A stretch of DNA of 64,000 nucleotides from Chitinophagaceae bacterium IBVUCB1 (GTDB lineage: Bacteria; Bacteroidota; Bacteroidia; Chitinophagales; Chitinophagaceae): assembly GCA_002127285.1 (NCBI GenBank), contig NFUW01000001.1:322057-386056 (forward strand). Reading direction: 5' to 3'. The position numbers were made by a program, and so were the translations under genes. Below, piece after piece: positions 7,226-14,984 of the stretch (position 1 is the stretch's first letter; each line of letters opens with the position of its first letter). Below the pieces are notes generated by a model. It saw only the letters and a list, made by a program, of their open reading frames with translations, had not been told where the DNA came from and did not search any database.

Positions 7226-7849
7226 ATGAATAATTCTCAAGGCATCACAGAGATGTACCTCTCTAAACAAACAAGCGACGTTTTGCATGAAATAGGCACT
7301 GTAAAATCATACGCTGAAGGAGAGGTAATCATGAATGAGAATGCATACATACGCGCTATTCCCATTGTATTAACAGGTAGTATACGTGTAATGCGTTCTG
7401 ATGAAGAAGGGAGGGAAATATTGCTTTATTATATCAGGCCGGGCGAAAGTTGTATCATGTCTTTTCTTGGTGGCATACACCGTGAAACAAGCAAGGTCAA
7501 AGCCATAGCTGAAGAAAATGTTGAAATCTTATTCATTCCTATAGAAAAAGCTGGCAGCCTGATTCAGGACAACAGCGAATGGCTTGATTACATATTTCGT
7601 CTATACCACAAGCGCTTTGAAGAATTGTTATCAGTTGTCAATGAAGTGGCATTCAAAAAAATGGACGACCGGATATTGCATTACTTGCAACAAAAGCAAA
7701 AACTGACTGACAAAAAAGACATTAACATTACACATCAGGAATTGGCAGACGAGCTTGGCAGTTCGCGCGTTGTTGTATCTCGCCTGCTAAAACAAATGGA
7801 GGGAGAAGGAATAGTAAAACTTGGCAGAAATAAAATTTCTCTTGTGTAA
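7226..7849 (+). CDS. Crp/Fnr-family transcriptional regulator
   Basis: About 207 residues. An N-terminal cyclic-nucleotide-binding-like beta roll (residues 15-115, with GEVIMNEN and RPGESCIMS) is followed by a dimerisation helix and a C-terminal winged HTH reading THQELADELGSSRVVVSRLLKQM. It lacks the N-terminal cysteine cluster of Fnr, but a cysteine occurs in GESCIMS. The ATG at 7226 is used; a TTG at 7220 directly abuts the previous stop. It heads the downstream operon of rhodaneses and thioredoxins, and related regulators in Bacteroidota sit before such redox genes, so control of that operon is likely but inferred. Confidence 0.88.
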   Translation: MNNSQGITEMYLSKQTSDVLHEIGTVKSYAEGEVIMNENAYIRAIPIVLTGSIRVMRSDEEGREILLYYIRPGESCIMSFLGGIHRETSKVKAIAEENVEILFIPIEKAGSLIQDNSEWLDYIFRLYHKRFEELLSVVNEVAFKKMDDRILHYLQQKQKLTDKKDINITHQELADELGSSRVVVSRLLKQMEGEGIVKLGRNKISLV

Positions 7850-7908
7850 CAAATGTAACCGTAGAAGCACAAAAGACGTTGGATATTTGCATTACTAAAT
7901 CATTTTTT

Positions 7909-8112
7909 ATGAAAGTAAATATGGGTTCTGCAGACAGAATTATCAGGGTGATAATAGCTGTCATCTTCGCGACACTGTACTTCACAGGCACTGTACCGGG
8001 CACACTGGGATTGGTATTAACCATAGCCGCTGTAGTATTTGTGCTCACAAGCCTGATGGGCTTTTGTCCGTTGTACACTTTATTTGGCATACGCACAAAG
8101 AAAGATGCCTGA
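7909..8112 (+). CDS. DUF2892-type small inner-membrane protein
   Basis: 67 residues from the ATG at 7909; an upstream in-frame ATG at 7879 would add ten residues that do not fit the family, whose members begin MK-N-MG-DRIIR. Two membrane helices (about 13-30 and 35-55) are separated by a GT turn and followed by the FCPLYTLFGI motif. DUF2892 modules are often fused to or beside rhodaneses, as in E. coli YgaP, where the membrane part anchors persulfide handling. The position before three rhodanese genes agrees. Confidence 0.8.
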   Translation: MKVNMGSADRIIRVIIAVIFATLYFTGTVPGTLGLVLTIAAVVFVLTSLMGFCPLYTLFGIRTKKDA

Positions 8113-8152
8113 TTTGCGTATTACCTTGTTTACTCTCAATCAAAACAAATAA

Positions 8153-8359
8153 ATGAAGCAACTGATACTAAAAAATAAGCTTGTGATAGCAGGTGTTATT
8201 TTAGGTACCATAGGCGGTTTTGCATATTGGTATTTTATAGGATGTGCTGGCGGAGCTTGCATGATAACGTCTAAACCTTTGAATAGCAGTATTTATGGCG
8301 CAATAATGGGTGGCTTATTTTTTAGTATTCTTAAAAAAGAAAAGAAAACAAGCAAATAA
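8153..8359 (+). CDS. DUF6132-type small membrane protein
   Basis: 68 residues with two membrane helices. The helix pair encloses YWYFIGCAGGACMITSKP, a conserved cysteine pair (C31 and C36) facing one side of the membrane, which is the hallmark of this small Bacteroidota family. The function is unknown; repeated occurrence beside rhodanese and thioredoxin genes suggests sulfur or thiol chemistry. The tail KKEKKTSK is cytoplasmic by the positive-inside rule. Confidence 0.72.
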   Translation: MKQLILKNKLVIAGVILGTIGGFAYWYFIGCAGGACMITSKPLNSSIYGAIMGGLFFSILKKEKKTSK

Positions 8360-8370
8360 TATTAATCAAC

Positions 8371-8628
8371 ATGACAGTAATAGATGTACGCACCCGCGAA
8401 GAATATGCCGGCGGCCACGTTGCAGATTCATTGAACATTCCATTAAATGAACTACCTGGTAAAATTGACGAGCTAAAAGCAGTGAATGGCGATATTGTAC
8501 TATGCTGCGCATCTGGTATGCGTAGTAGTGTGGCAAAGCAATTGCTGATGCAGCAAGGCATCTACAATGTAGCTGATGGCGGACCATGGACGAATGTTCA
8601 ATATAAAATAGTAAACAATTTAATATAG
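8371..8628 (+). CDS. Single-domain rhodanese-like sulfurtransferase
   Basis: 85 residues, one minimal rhodanese domain. It begins VIDVRTREEYAGGHV with the CH2A-type motif and has the active-site loop CASGMR, where the first cysteine would carry the persulfide. Such enzymes move sulfane sulfur between low-molecular thiols and proteins. It is cytoplasmic (no signal). It lies 11 bases after the DUF6132-type gene and 9 before a second rhodanese. Confidence 0.88.
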   Translation: MTVIDVRTREEYAGGHVADSLNIPLNELPGKIDELKAVNGDIVLCCASGMRSSVAKQLLMQQGIYNVADGGPWTNVQYKIVNNLI

Positions 8629-8637
8629 CAACCGTAT

Positions 8638-8949
8638 ATGGGATTTCTGAGTAAGTTATTCGGGTTTGGACCCAAAGCAGATATCGGGCAATTAATACAT
8701 GAAGGAGCTATTATTTTAGACGTGCGTACACAGGGCGAATACGCAAGCGGTCATATCAAAGGCTCTATCAATATTCCAGTTGACCAACTGAAATCAAAAA
8801 TGGCTTCACTAAAAAAAGATAAGGCTATCATAACCTGCTGTGCATCCGGTATGCGTAGCGCATCTGCCAAAGGAATACTCAAAGCCAATGGTTTTGCAGA
8901 GGTACATAACGGCGGCAGCTGGCAAAGCCTTAAGAAATACAAGCAATAA
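8638..8949 (+). CDS. Rhodanese-like sulfurtransferase with short hydrophobic N-terminus
   Basis: 103 residues. A short amphipathic leader (MGFLSKLFGFGPK) precedes the rhodanese domain with ILDVRTQGEYASGHI and the loop CASGMRS, identical to the loop of the previous gene, so the pair probably arose by duplication. The stop overlaps the next start by one base (TAATG), so translation is coupled. Confidence 0.88.
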   Translation: MGFLSKLFGFGPKADIGQLIHEGAIILDVRTQGEYASGHIKGSINIPVDQLKSKMASLKKDKAIITCCASGMRSASAKGILKANGFAEVHNGGSWQSLKKYKQ

Positions 8950-9200
8950 TGCAAAATAGTATTAAGAACAGGTTATTATCCGGTTGGCACTTCATGCGTG
9001 TACTAAGGCTTGTATTTGGTGTAGTATTTGCCATACAAGCTGTTATAATGAAAGACTATATAATCGGTCTTATGTCAGTATTCTTTCTTTATCAGGGCAT
9101 TACCAATACTGGGTGTTGCGGAGAAACATGTACCCGAAAATATGATGGGGCAAAAGAAAAGGCAAAAAATGAGGTAGTTAGTTTTGAGGAAGTAAAATAG
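8949..9200 (+). CDS. Small membrane protein with CC motif, unknown function
   Basis: 83 residues. An amphipathic start ([13 protein letters not shown]) leads into two membrane helices (about 17-34 and 40-55), followed by NTGCCGETC, a cysteine cluster just after the second helix, and a charged tail. Small proteins of this pattern accompany rhodanese operons in Bacteroidota and resemble DUF2892 modules. The cysteines could bind metal or accept sulfur. I cannot name a family with certainty. Its start overlaps the preceding stop by one base. Confidence 0.7.
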   Translation: MQNSIKNRLLSGWHFMRVLRLVFGVVFAIQAVIMKDYIIGLMSVFFLYQGITNTGCCGETCTRKYDGAKEKAKNEVVSFEEVK

Positions 9201-9207
9201 AAAAAAC

Positions 9208-9507
9208 ATGTCAACAAAATTCACAGATATTATTAACGTTGATAAGCCCGTATTAATAGACTTTTCGGCGGAATGGTGCGGGCCTTGCAAAATGATGGCT
9301 CCTATACTACAAGAATTAAAAAAGGCTGTCGGCGATACAGCTACTATCATTAAGATAGATGTAGATAAAAACCCGGCGGTAGCTGCCAGTTATAATATTT
9401 CGGGCGTACCTACATTAATATTGTTTAAAAATGGTGAGGTGAAATGGAGACAAAGTGGTGTGATGCAAGCCGGTAAACTAAAACAGATTATAGAACAGTA
9501 CAAATAA
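9208..9507 (+). CDS. Thioredoxin
   Basis: 99 residues, a single cytoplasmic thioredoxin domain with the WCGPC active site (Cys24 and Cys27) and the cis-proline motif GVPT at about residue 69. It reduces disulfides or persulfides. Placed between rhodanese and OsmC genes, it likely recycles the sulfurtransferases. The genome probably has a separate general trxA; this copy seems specific to the operon. Confidence 0.92.
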   Translation: MSTKFTDIINVDKPVLIDFSAEWCGPCKMMAPILQELKKAVGDTATIIKIDVDKNPAVAASYNISGVPTLILFKNGEVKWRQSGVMQAGKLKQIIEQYK

Positions 9508-9514
9508 AACAAGC

Positions 9515-9961
9515 ATGAGCGAAGCACATTATTACGAAGTAGCAGTTAAGTGGCAGGCAGACAGATTAGGCGTTATGAGCTCACCGGATTTTGGCAATAC
9601 GCTGGAAGTAGTAACGCCCCCGCAGTTTGCCAAAGGAATACCTGATAAATGGTCGCCTGAACATTTGCTGGTTGCGGCTGTAAATAGCTGCCTTATGACT
9701 ACTTTTCTGGCTATTGCCGAAAATTCAAAGCTTGCCTATGAGCATTTCGAATCTACAGGAGTAGGCAAACTGGAAATAGTGGACGGTAAATACATGATAA
9801 GTGAAGTGGCCTTGAAACCAGTAATCATCATCAATAATCATGAGGATAAAGAAAAAGCAATGCGGATAATTCAAAAATCTGAAGCTGCCTGCCTGATATC
9901 CAACTCTATTAAATCTAAGATTATCTTTACACCTGAAATAAAACTTGCTGCAACTGTATGA
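9515..9961 (+). CDS. OsmC-family peroxiredoxin-like protein
   Basis: 148 residues of the OsmC/Ohr fold. The two reactive cysteines of the family are present, one in VNSCLMTTF (about residue 58) and one in EAACLIS (about residue 125). Members reduce organic hydroperoxides or act on persulfides. The C-terminal stop overlaps the next gene by 4 bases (ATGA), so both are translated together. It belongs to the redox operon started by the Crp/Fnr regulator. Confidence 0.9.
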   Translation: MSEAHYYEVAVKWQADRLGVMSSPDFGNTLEVVTPPQFAKGIPDKWSPEHLLVAAVNSCLMTTFLAIAENSKLAYEHFESTGVGKLEIVDGKYMISEVALKPVIIINNHEDKEKAMRIIQKSEAACLISNSIKSKIIFTPEIKLAATV

Positions 9962-10683
9962 TAAATAACATAAAGAAGTCTTTTGTACTGATTTTAACCA
10001 TTGCAGGCGTATTAACAGCTGCATCTTGCCAACAGGCATCTGCCAACAACGAATTGAAAGCCGTTGAGTTCAAACAGAAAATGGAAGCAGAAAAAAACAA
10101 AACACTGCTCGATGTACGCACGCCTAGCGAGTATGCTGACGGCCACTTGGCCGGTGCGACGAATATTGATTGGAATGGCGGAAATTTTGGTGCTGAGATT
10201 GCAAAGCTGGATAAAACAAAACCTGTGTATGTGTATTGCCTTGCGGGCAGCCGCAGTGCATCCGCGGCAAGTGTTATGCGCAAAAATGGCTTTAAACAAG
10301 TATATGAGTTGCAAGGTGGTATATTGAAATGGCGCGCAGCAGGATTGCCCGAAGAAGGTGGTGCGACAAAAGCTGCCGGCATGACACAGCAAGACTTTGA
10401 TGGCTTGCTGAATACAGATAAAATAGTGCTGGTAGATTTTTTTGCCACATGGTGCGGACCTTGCAAAAAAATGGAACCATACCTCAATGAAATCAGCAAA
10501 GACATGGCCGCAACGGTAAATGTGGCGCGCATTGATGCAGACATACATTCATCTCTGGCTACACAACTGCATGTAGATGCACTGCCAACCGTATTCATTT
10601 ACAAAAACAAGCAATTGATGTGGCACCATGTAGGCTTTGTAAGTAAAGAAGATATGATTGCAAAGTTGAAGAGCATCAAATAA
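9958..10683 (+). CDS. Exported rhodanese-thioredoxin fusion protein
   Basis: 241 residues. The N-terminal signal (residues 1-23) ends LTAASC, a workable lipobox, so it is probably a lipoprotein in the periplasm or outer membrane. Residues 30-128 form a rhodanese domain with the loop CLAGSR, and residues 135-241 a thioredoxin domain with WCGPC and the cis-proline motif ALPT. A single polypeptide that both accepts sulfane sulfur and reduces it suggests extracytoplasmic persulfide or thiosulfate handling. It is the last gene of the operon and is followed by a terminator. Confidence 0.88.
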   Translation: MINNIKKSFVLILTIAGVLTAASCQQASANNELKAVEFKQKMEAEKNKTLLDVRTPSEYADGHLAGATNIDWNGGNFGAEIAKLDKTKPVYVYCLAGSRSASAASVMRKNGFKQVYELQGGILKWRAAGLPEEGGATKAAGMTQQDFDGLLNTDKIVLVDFFATWCGPCKKMEPYLNEISKDMAATVNVARIDADIHSSLATQLHVDALPTVFIYKNKQLMWHHVGFVSKEDMIAKLKSIK

Positions 10684-10702
10684 TACAAACTAATAAAATT
10701 AG

Positions 10703-10727
10703 AAAGCCTGCACACGATGCAGGCTTT
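10703..10727 (+). terminator. Rho-independent terminator of the redox operon
   Basis: Arms AAAGCCTGCA and TGCAGGCTTT around a CACGA loop, followed by TCTG; 20 bases after the last stop of the operon. Confidence 0.8.
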
Positions 10728-10827
10728 TCTGCTTGTGTTAACACAGTATTAAGTTAATATTAAGCCTCTGCCTGGCTATATTTTACAGCACCGATGCACG
10801 ATATTTTTGCTGTAAATAATCATAAGC

Positions 10828-11466
10828 ATGGCATCGCTGCAAAAGTTGTTTATGCCTGACGGGCAAAAGTTTTACAGACTGTTTGATGAAGTGGCTGACA
10901 ACTTGGTTGTGATGGGTAAGCTCTACTATGAAACCATTTGCGCAGGTGATGGCATTATGTTGCAGAACATAAGCAAACTGGATGAATTGGAGAAAGCCAT
11001 TGATGTATCTACTCGCAAACTATTTCACGAATTAGGCAGAAACTTCATTACCCCTTTCGACAGGGAAGATATACATGCGCTTGCATCCGGACTGGATGAC
11101 ATAGCCGACCTGACCTATGGCACTATTAGGCAGATGAATAATTACGGGCTTACCAATCCCGGCAATACCACCCAATATGTAGCAGGAGAGTATAAACGAT
11201 TGATTGCATTATTAACTGACTCCATTAAATCACTCAACAATAAACGCAACCTTGCCAAATTAGCATCTCCGTGCAGGGAAATGCGCAAAATCATCAATCT
11301 GTGCGACAATCGTATAGATGCAGCCATCACTGGTTTGTTTCCTACCAATACCAATGTAGTTGACATAATCAAATGGATGGAACACTACGATATACTGCAA
11401 GTACTACTTGAAAAATGCGAGAATGTAGTTGATACCATCGAGGCTATTGTTATTAAGTATAGCTAA
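10828..11466 (+). CDS. DUF47 family PhoU-like protein
   Basis: 212 residues, mainly helical, the usual length for DUF47 (YkaA/PhoU-like) proteins. It begins LQKLFMPDGQKFYRLFDEVADN and has the family pattern of metal-binding acidic residues (DREDIHALASGLDDIADLT). DUF47 proteins normally accompany a Pit-type phosphate transporter and help regulate its uptake. No transporter gene follows here; a shared terminator with nusG does. The partner must be elsewhere. Confidence 0.85.
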   Translation: MASLQKLFMPDGQKFYRLFDEVADNLVVMGKLYYETICAGDGIMLQNISKLDELEKAIDVSTRKLFHELGRNFITPFDREDIHALASGLDDIADLTYGTIRQMNNYGLTNPGNTTQYVAGEYKRLIALLTDSIKSLNNKRNLAKLASPCREMRKIINLCDNRIDAAITGLFPTNTNVVDIIKWMEHYDILQVLLEKCENVVDTIEAIVIKYS

Positions 11467-11478
11467 CACTACAAATGA

Positions 11479-11507
11479 GAACGCCCCGTAATGATTACGG
11501 GGCGTTC
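11479..11507. terminator. Bidirectional terminator between DUF47 gene and nusG
   Basis: Arms GAACGCCCCGTAAT and ATTACGGGGCGTTC with a minimal loop, flanked by a T-run on the plus side and an AT tail on the minus side. It serves both convergent genes. Confidence 0.85.
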
Positions 11508-11530
11508 TTTTATATAAAACCTTGCATGCC

Positions 11531-12094
11531 TTAAGCTATTTTTTCTACCTGCATATAGTTGAGCTCTACCGGTGTAGCACGGCCAAATATCTTCACCACT
11601 ACTTTCAGTTTTTTCTTCTCTTCATTTACTTCTTCTACTGTACCGTTAAAGTCGTTGAAAGGCCCGTCGGTAATGCGTACAGTTTCGCCTACAATATATG
11701 GTTCAGCGTAGCCTATTCCCTGCTCGCTCACTTCATCCATTTTACCAAACATCTTGTTCACCTCGCTTTTGCGCAGCGATGTAGGATGGTCTTTGCCAAG
11801 GAAGTGGATAACACCCGATACATTCTTGATAGTCTGTATCATATCATCCGTCAGTTTACCATCGGCAGCTTCCAGCATCAGGTAGCCTGGATAAAGTATT
11901 TTTTCGCGCAGTACTTTTTTACCTGCCTGCACTTTGAATACTTTTTCTACAGGGCATAATACCTGATGTATGGCGGCACCCCAACCATTTATTTTCACCT
12001 CTTTATCTACGTATTCTTTGGCTTTTTTTTCTTTGCCGCTGATAACACGCAGTACATACCACTTCGACTCTTGTGTTGTAGTAGTTTCTGCCAT
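11531..12094 (-). CDS. nusG: Transcription termination/antitermination protein NusG
   Basis: 187 residues. The NGN domain (about residues 10-125) includes [18 protein letters not shown] and [12 protein letters not shown], and the KOW domain follows ([22 protein letters not shown]). It binds RNA polymerase and couples it with Rho or ribosomes. It lies 13 bases after secE. The normally following rplK-rplA-rplJ-rplL-rpoB genes are missing; a terminator follows instead. Confidence 0.97.
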   Translation of the reverse strand: MAETTTTQESKWYVLRVISGKEKKAKEYVDKEVKINGWGAAIHQVLCPVEKVFKVQAGKKVLREKILYPGYLMLEAADGKLTDDMIQTIKNVSGVIHFLGKDHPTSLRKSEVNKMFGKMDEVSEQGIGYAEPYIVGETVRITDGPFNDFNGTVEEVNEEKKKLKVVVKIFGRATPVELNYMQVEKIA

Positions 12095-12107
12095 TTTTCT
12101 GATTACT

Positions 12108-12305
12108 TTACTTACCTAAAATACCGTATACTACCGATAGCAGGGCTTCAGAAGCCTTGTCCATACCCCATATTATGGCAGTAGTGATAAGCAGCCCTAC
12201 CAATACGATGCCGGTTGTTTGCTGCAATTCGCTCCACGATGGCCAGCTTACTTTATGTACCAGCTCGTCATACGCTTCCTGGATATATGTACCGAATTTT
12301 GCCAT
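12108..12305 (-). CDS. secE: Preprotein translocase subunit SecE
   Basis: 65 residues, the short SecE form. An amphipathic helix with the conserved VSWPSWSELQQTT segment is followed by a single membrane helix (GIVLVGLLITTAIIWGMD). It is an essential part of the SecYEG channel. The start codon is one base from a G-run palindromic repeat, so that repeat forms its leader. Confidence 0.96.
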   Translation of the reverse strand: MAKFGTYIQEAYDELVHKVSWPSWSELQQTTGIVLVGLLITTAIIWGMDKASEALLSVVYGILGK

Positions 12306-12306
12306 A

Positions 12307-12384
12307 CCCCAACCCCTAAAGGGGCTATTTTTTTTAGATTAATAATACTGTTTCGTTTTCCAAAGCCCCTTCAGGGGTTTGGGG
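12307..12384. repeat. G-run palindromic repeat (copy 1) between tRNA-Trp and secE
   Basis: Left arm CCCCAACCCCTAAAGGGGCT at 12307-12326 and right arm complementary to it at 12362-12384, with an AT-rich middle. Each arm is itself a small hairpin (CCCCTAAAGGGG). Such palindromes are spread between genes in many Bacteroidota. It fills the whole gap between tRNA-Trp and the secE start. Confidence 0.75.
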
Positions 12385-12387
12385 TTG

Positions 12388-12458
12388 CACGGGCACGCGG
12401 ATTCGAACCACGATCTAAGGTTTTGGAGACCTCTATTCTACCGTTGAACTATGCCCGT
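12388..12458 (-). tRNA. trnW: tRNA-Trp (CCA)
   Basis: Cloverleaf on the minus strand: acceptor ACGGGCA pairing with TGCCCGT, D-stem GTTC/GAAT, anticodon loop CTCCAAA with CCA, T-arm CGTGG TTCGAAT CCGCG, discriminator G, no encoded CCA. The place upstream of secE is the ancestral one in Bacteroidota. Confidence 0.95.
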
Positions 12459-12481
12459 AAAAAAAGCCCCCTTTCGAGGGC
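12459..12481 (-). promoter_or_regulatory. GC hairpin plus T7 run directly before tRNA-Trp
   Basis: On the minus strand GCCCT, loop CGAA, then AGGGGGC and seven Ts that run into the tRNA. It looks like a terminator for the aminotransferase gene but also lies within a few bases of the predicted start of the trnW transcript, so it may be a 5' leader hairpin removed by tRNA processing. Confidence 0.45.
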
Positions 12482-12486
12482 GAATG

Positions 12487-12520
12487 CAAATGTAGCGAAA
12501 TTTCGTTCAATTTTCCCAAA
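12487..12520 (-). promoter_or_regulatory. Predicted promoter of trnW-secE-nusG
   Basis: On the minus strand TTTG (12520-12517), 22 bases, then TACATTTG (12494-12487), a fit to the Bacteroidota TTTG / TAnnTTTG consensus. Transcription would begin a few bases later, just before the GC hairpin at 12481, so the unit does not depend on read-through from tuf. Confidence 0.6.
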
Positions 12521-12550
12521 AATAATCAGTGAGCAGGTACATATTAGATA

Positions 12551-13621
12551 TTAATAATTAAAAAACTTTCTCATACATCCTACAAATGCCTCTACATCCT
12601 GTTCCGTATTATAATAATGCATGCTGATACGCAGTAATCCGCCCCGTTGTGTTACCACTATACCATGCTTTTTCAGCCAATCGCCCAGCCCGTTTTCGTC
12701 TTGCAGCAATACAAAAGCCGCTCTGTTATCCATCGTCAGCTTACCTATTGGCTTTACGGGCAGGTTACTGATACCATCCAGCAGTTGCTGCATCAATGCC
12801 GCATTATTGTGGGCTATATTCGCCACACCCAGTTCAGTTTTATGTCTGATGGCTGCACTCAGTACCGTTAGCCCATACATATTAGGGTGTCCCGGCTCGT
12901 AGCAAAGTATGGGCAGCGTGTATTGCATCGTGCCATCAACCATACGGAAACTATTATTGCCTCCTGTTACAGGCGGATATTTATCCAGAAATGCTTGTTT
13001 GATACTTAATACTCCCGTGCCAAAACCCGCGTTCATCCACTTGTAATTACTGGCAGCAAATACATCTATATGCAGCCTGCCAAGGTCTATGGGCTGTGCA
13101 CCCATGCTTTGGGTGGCATCTACAAACAACATCACACCGTTTGCCTTACACACATCGCTGATACGCTGCAAATCAAGCAGGTAACCCGATGTCCATTGCA
13201 CATGGCTTATGGCTACTATATCTACTTCCTTATTCTTTACCGTTTTTTCAATGGCTTCTATATCAATATTAAAACCATCTGGGGCATCTACCCATGTTAT
13301 ATCAAAACCGTTTATTTTGAAGGGTTCTAATAGTGAAGGATAATCATGCTTATACAGCAATACCCTTTCCGTTCCTTTCAACGACTGTATTACCGCATTC
13401 ATACCCCAAGAAAAATTGGGCACCATAGCAACCGTATCAACAGGCGTATTAAGAAATGTGGCTATTTGCTGCCTGATGGCTTGCTCTTCTTCAAAACGCC
13501 ATTGCTCTGCACGGGTACTGCTGTTTGTTTCCATTGCCCTGTATAGCTCATTAGCAGCAGCTACTGTTGTGGCAGGTACTAATCCGCAAGCTGCGGTGTT
13601 TAGGTATGTGATGGATGGCAT
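12551..13621 (-). CDS. Class V aminotransferase (PLP enzyme, cysteine desulfurase-like)
   Basis: About 356 residues from the ATG at 13621; the frame is open to 13696, but that would run through the tuf terminator and adds no family sequence. It begins YLNTAACGLVP as in this class, has SHVQWTSGYLLDL, the VDATQSMGAQPIDL segment binding the PLP ring nitrogen with Asp, and the Schiff-base lysine in ASNYKWMNAG. Close relatives include isopenicillin-N-epimerase-like and kynureninase-like enzymes; the substrate is not clear. It sits alone between tuf and tRNA-Trp, an unusual place. Confidence 0.85.
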   Translation of the reverse strand: MPSITYLNTAACGLVPATTVAAANELYRAMETNSSTRAEQWRFEEEQAIRQQIATFLNTPVDTVAMVPNFSWGMNAVIQSLKGTERVLLYKHDYPSLLEPFKINGFDITWVDAPDGFNIDIEAIEKTVKNKEVDIVAISHVQWTSGYLLDLQRISDVCKANGVMLFVDATQSMGAQPIDLGRLHIDVFAASNYKWMNAGFGTGVLSIKQAFLDKYPPVTGGNNSFRMVDGTMQYTLPILCYEPGHPNMYGLTVLSAAIRHKTELGVANIAHNNAALMQQLLDGISNLPVKPIGKLTMDNRAAFVLLQDENGLGDWLKKHGIVVTQRGGLLRISMHYYNTEQDVEAFVGCMRKFFNY

Positions 13622-13666
13622 ATGATTGCAAGTGTATGTAAACAAATATCGTTCATTATCAAAATA

Positions 13667-13693
13667 AAACAGCCCCGAAAATCGGGGCTGTTT
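13667..13693 (-). terminator. Terminator of tuf
   Basis: Arms AAACAGCCCCGA and TCGGGGCTGTTT with a 3-base loop, 25 bases after the tuf stop; on the minus strand it is followed by TATTTTGA. It separates tuf from the aminotransferase gene. Confidence 0.85.
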
Positions 13694-13717
13694 CAATTTT
13701 ATATCAATGTAAGTTGA

Positions 13718-14905
13718 TTACTTGATAATTTCAGTTACCTGTCCGGCACCTACTGTACGGCCACCTTCGCGTATCGCGAATTTCAGACCTTTTTCCATTG
13801 CTATAGGAGCAATCAGTTGTACGTGCAGGTTCACGTTATCGCCAGGCATTACCATTTCTACACCATCAGGCAGTTTGCACTCACCTGTAACGTCTGTAGT
13901 ACGGAAATAGAACTGAGGACGGTATTTGTTGAAGAATGGCGTGTGACGACCACCTTCTTCCTTGCTCAGTACGTATACTTCACCTTTGAATTCTGTGTGC
14001 GGAGTGATGCTCTTAGGAGCACAGATAACCATACCACGACGGATATCTTTCTTCTCAATACCGCGCAGAAGGATACCAGCGTTGTCGCCAGCCTGACCTT
14101 GGTCAAGAAGTTTTTTGAACATCTCAACACCTGTACATGTAGAAGACAAAGGAGCATCGTTGAAACCAACGATTTCTACGTTTTCACCTACTTTAATGAT
14201 ACCACGCTCGATACGACCTGTAGCAACTGTACCACGACCAGTGATCGTAAATACGTCTTCTACAGACATCAGGAAAGCCTGATCTACCGGACGAGGAGGC
14301 AGCGGAATATATTCGTCAACCGCAGCCATCAATTCGTCAACTGCAGCAACCCATTTGTCTTCACCAGCCAATGCGCCAGTAGCAGAACCTTTGATGATTG
14401 GTGTGTTATCACCATCATATTCGTACTTGCTCAGCAATTCGCGGATTTCCATTTCAACCAGGTCAAGGATTTCAGCATCATCAACCAGGTCAACTTTGTT
14501 CATGAACACAACGATACGTGGAACGCCTACCTGACGAGCCAACAGTATGTGTTCTTTAGTTTGTGGCATAGGACCATCCGTAGCAGCAACTACCAGGATA
14601 GCACCATCCATCTGAGCAGCACCTGTAATCATGTTCTTCACATAGTCAGCGTGACCAGGACAGTCAACGTGCGCATAGTGGCGATTAGCAGTTTGATACT
14701 CTACGTGTGCAGTATTGATAGTGATACCACGCTCTTTTTCTTCAGGAGCAGCATCAATCTCATCGTAACCTTTTTTCTCTGCCAAACCTTTGTTTGCCAG
14801 GATAGTAGTTATAGCCGCAGTCAATGTAGTTTTACCATGGTCCACGTGGCCAATGGTACCAATGTTTACGTGGGGTTTTTCCCGCTTGAACGTCTCTTTT
14901 GCCAT
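13718..14905 (-). CDS. tuf: Translation elongation factor Tu
   Basis: 395 residues. G1 motif GHVDHGKT, switch [14 protein letters not shown], and the beta-barrel domains 2 and 3 are all present and unbroken. EF-Tu brings aminoacyl-tRNA to the ribosome. It follows the tRNA cluster Thr-Tyr-Gly-Thr with one foreign gene in between, and ends in a strong terminator. Confidence 0.98.
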   Translation of the reverse strand: MAKETFKREKPHVNIGTIGHVDHGKTTLTAAITTILANKGLAEKKGYDEIDAAPEEKERGITINTAHVEYQTANRHYAHVDCPGHADYVKNMITGAAQMDGAILVVAATDGPMPQTKEHILLARQVGVPRIVVFMNKVDLVDDAEILDLVEMEIRELLSKYEYDGDNTPIIKGSATGALAGEDKWVAAVDELMAAVDEYIPLPPRPVDQAFLMSVEDVFTITGRGTVATGRIERGIIKVGENVEIVGFNDAPLSSTCTGVEMFKKLLDQGQAGDNAGILLRGIEKKDIRRGMVICAPKSITPHTEFKGEVYVLSKEEGGRHTPFFNKYRPQFYFRTTDVTGECKLPDGVEMVMPGDNVNLHVQLIAPIAMEKGLKFAIREGGRTVGAGQVTEIIK

Positions 14906-14953
14906 TGTTATTGTTGTTTAAAAATTTGAATTTTCCTTTTTCTAAAAAGTGTG

Positions 14954-14961
14954 CAAATATA
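14954..14961 (-). promoter_or_regulatory. Predicted -7 box for tuf
   Basis: TATATTTG on the minus strand, 49 bases before the tuf start. A TTTG lies 14 bases further up (14979-14976), shorter than the usual 17-23. It suggests that tuf has its own promoter besides the tRNA promoter. Confidence 0.45.
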
Positions 14962-14984
14962 AGTTATTTTTGATTCAAATAAAT

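Noticed and set aside
12307-12384. CRISPR-like repeat at the G-run palindromes
   Set aside because: Only two distant copies, no regularly spaced units and no cas genes in the window.
13817-14929. 370-residue plus-strand frame opposite tuf
   Set aside because: It is the antisense of a highly expressed gene with strong codon bias, which keeps the opposite frame open; the translation has no domain features.
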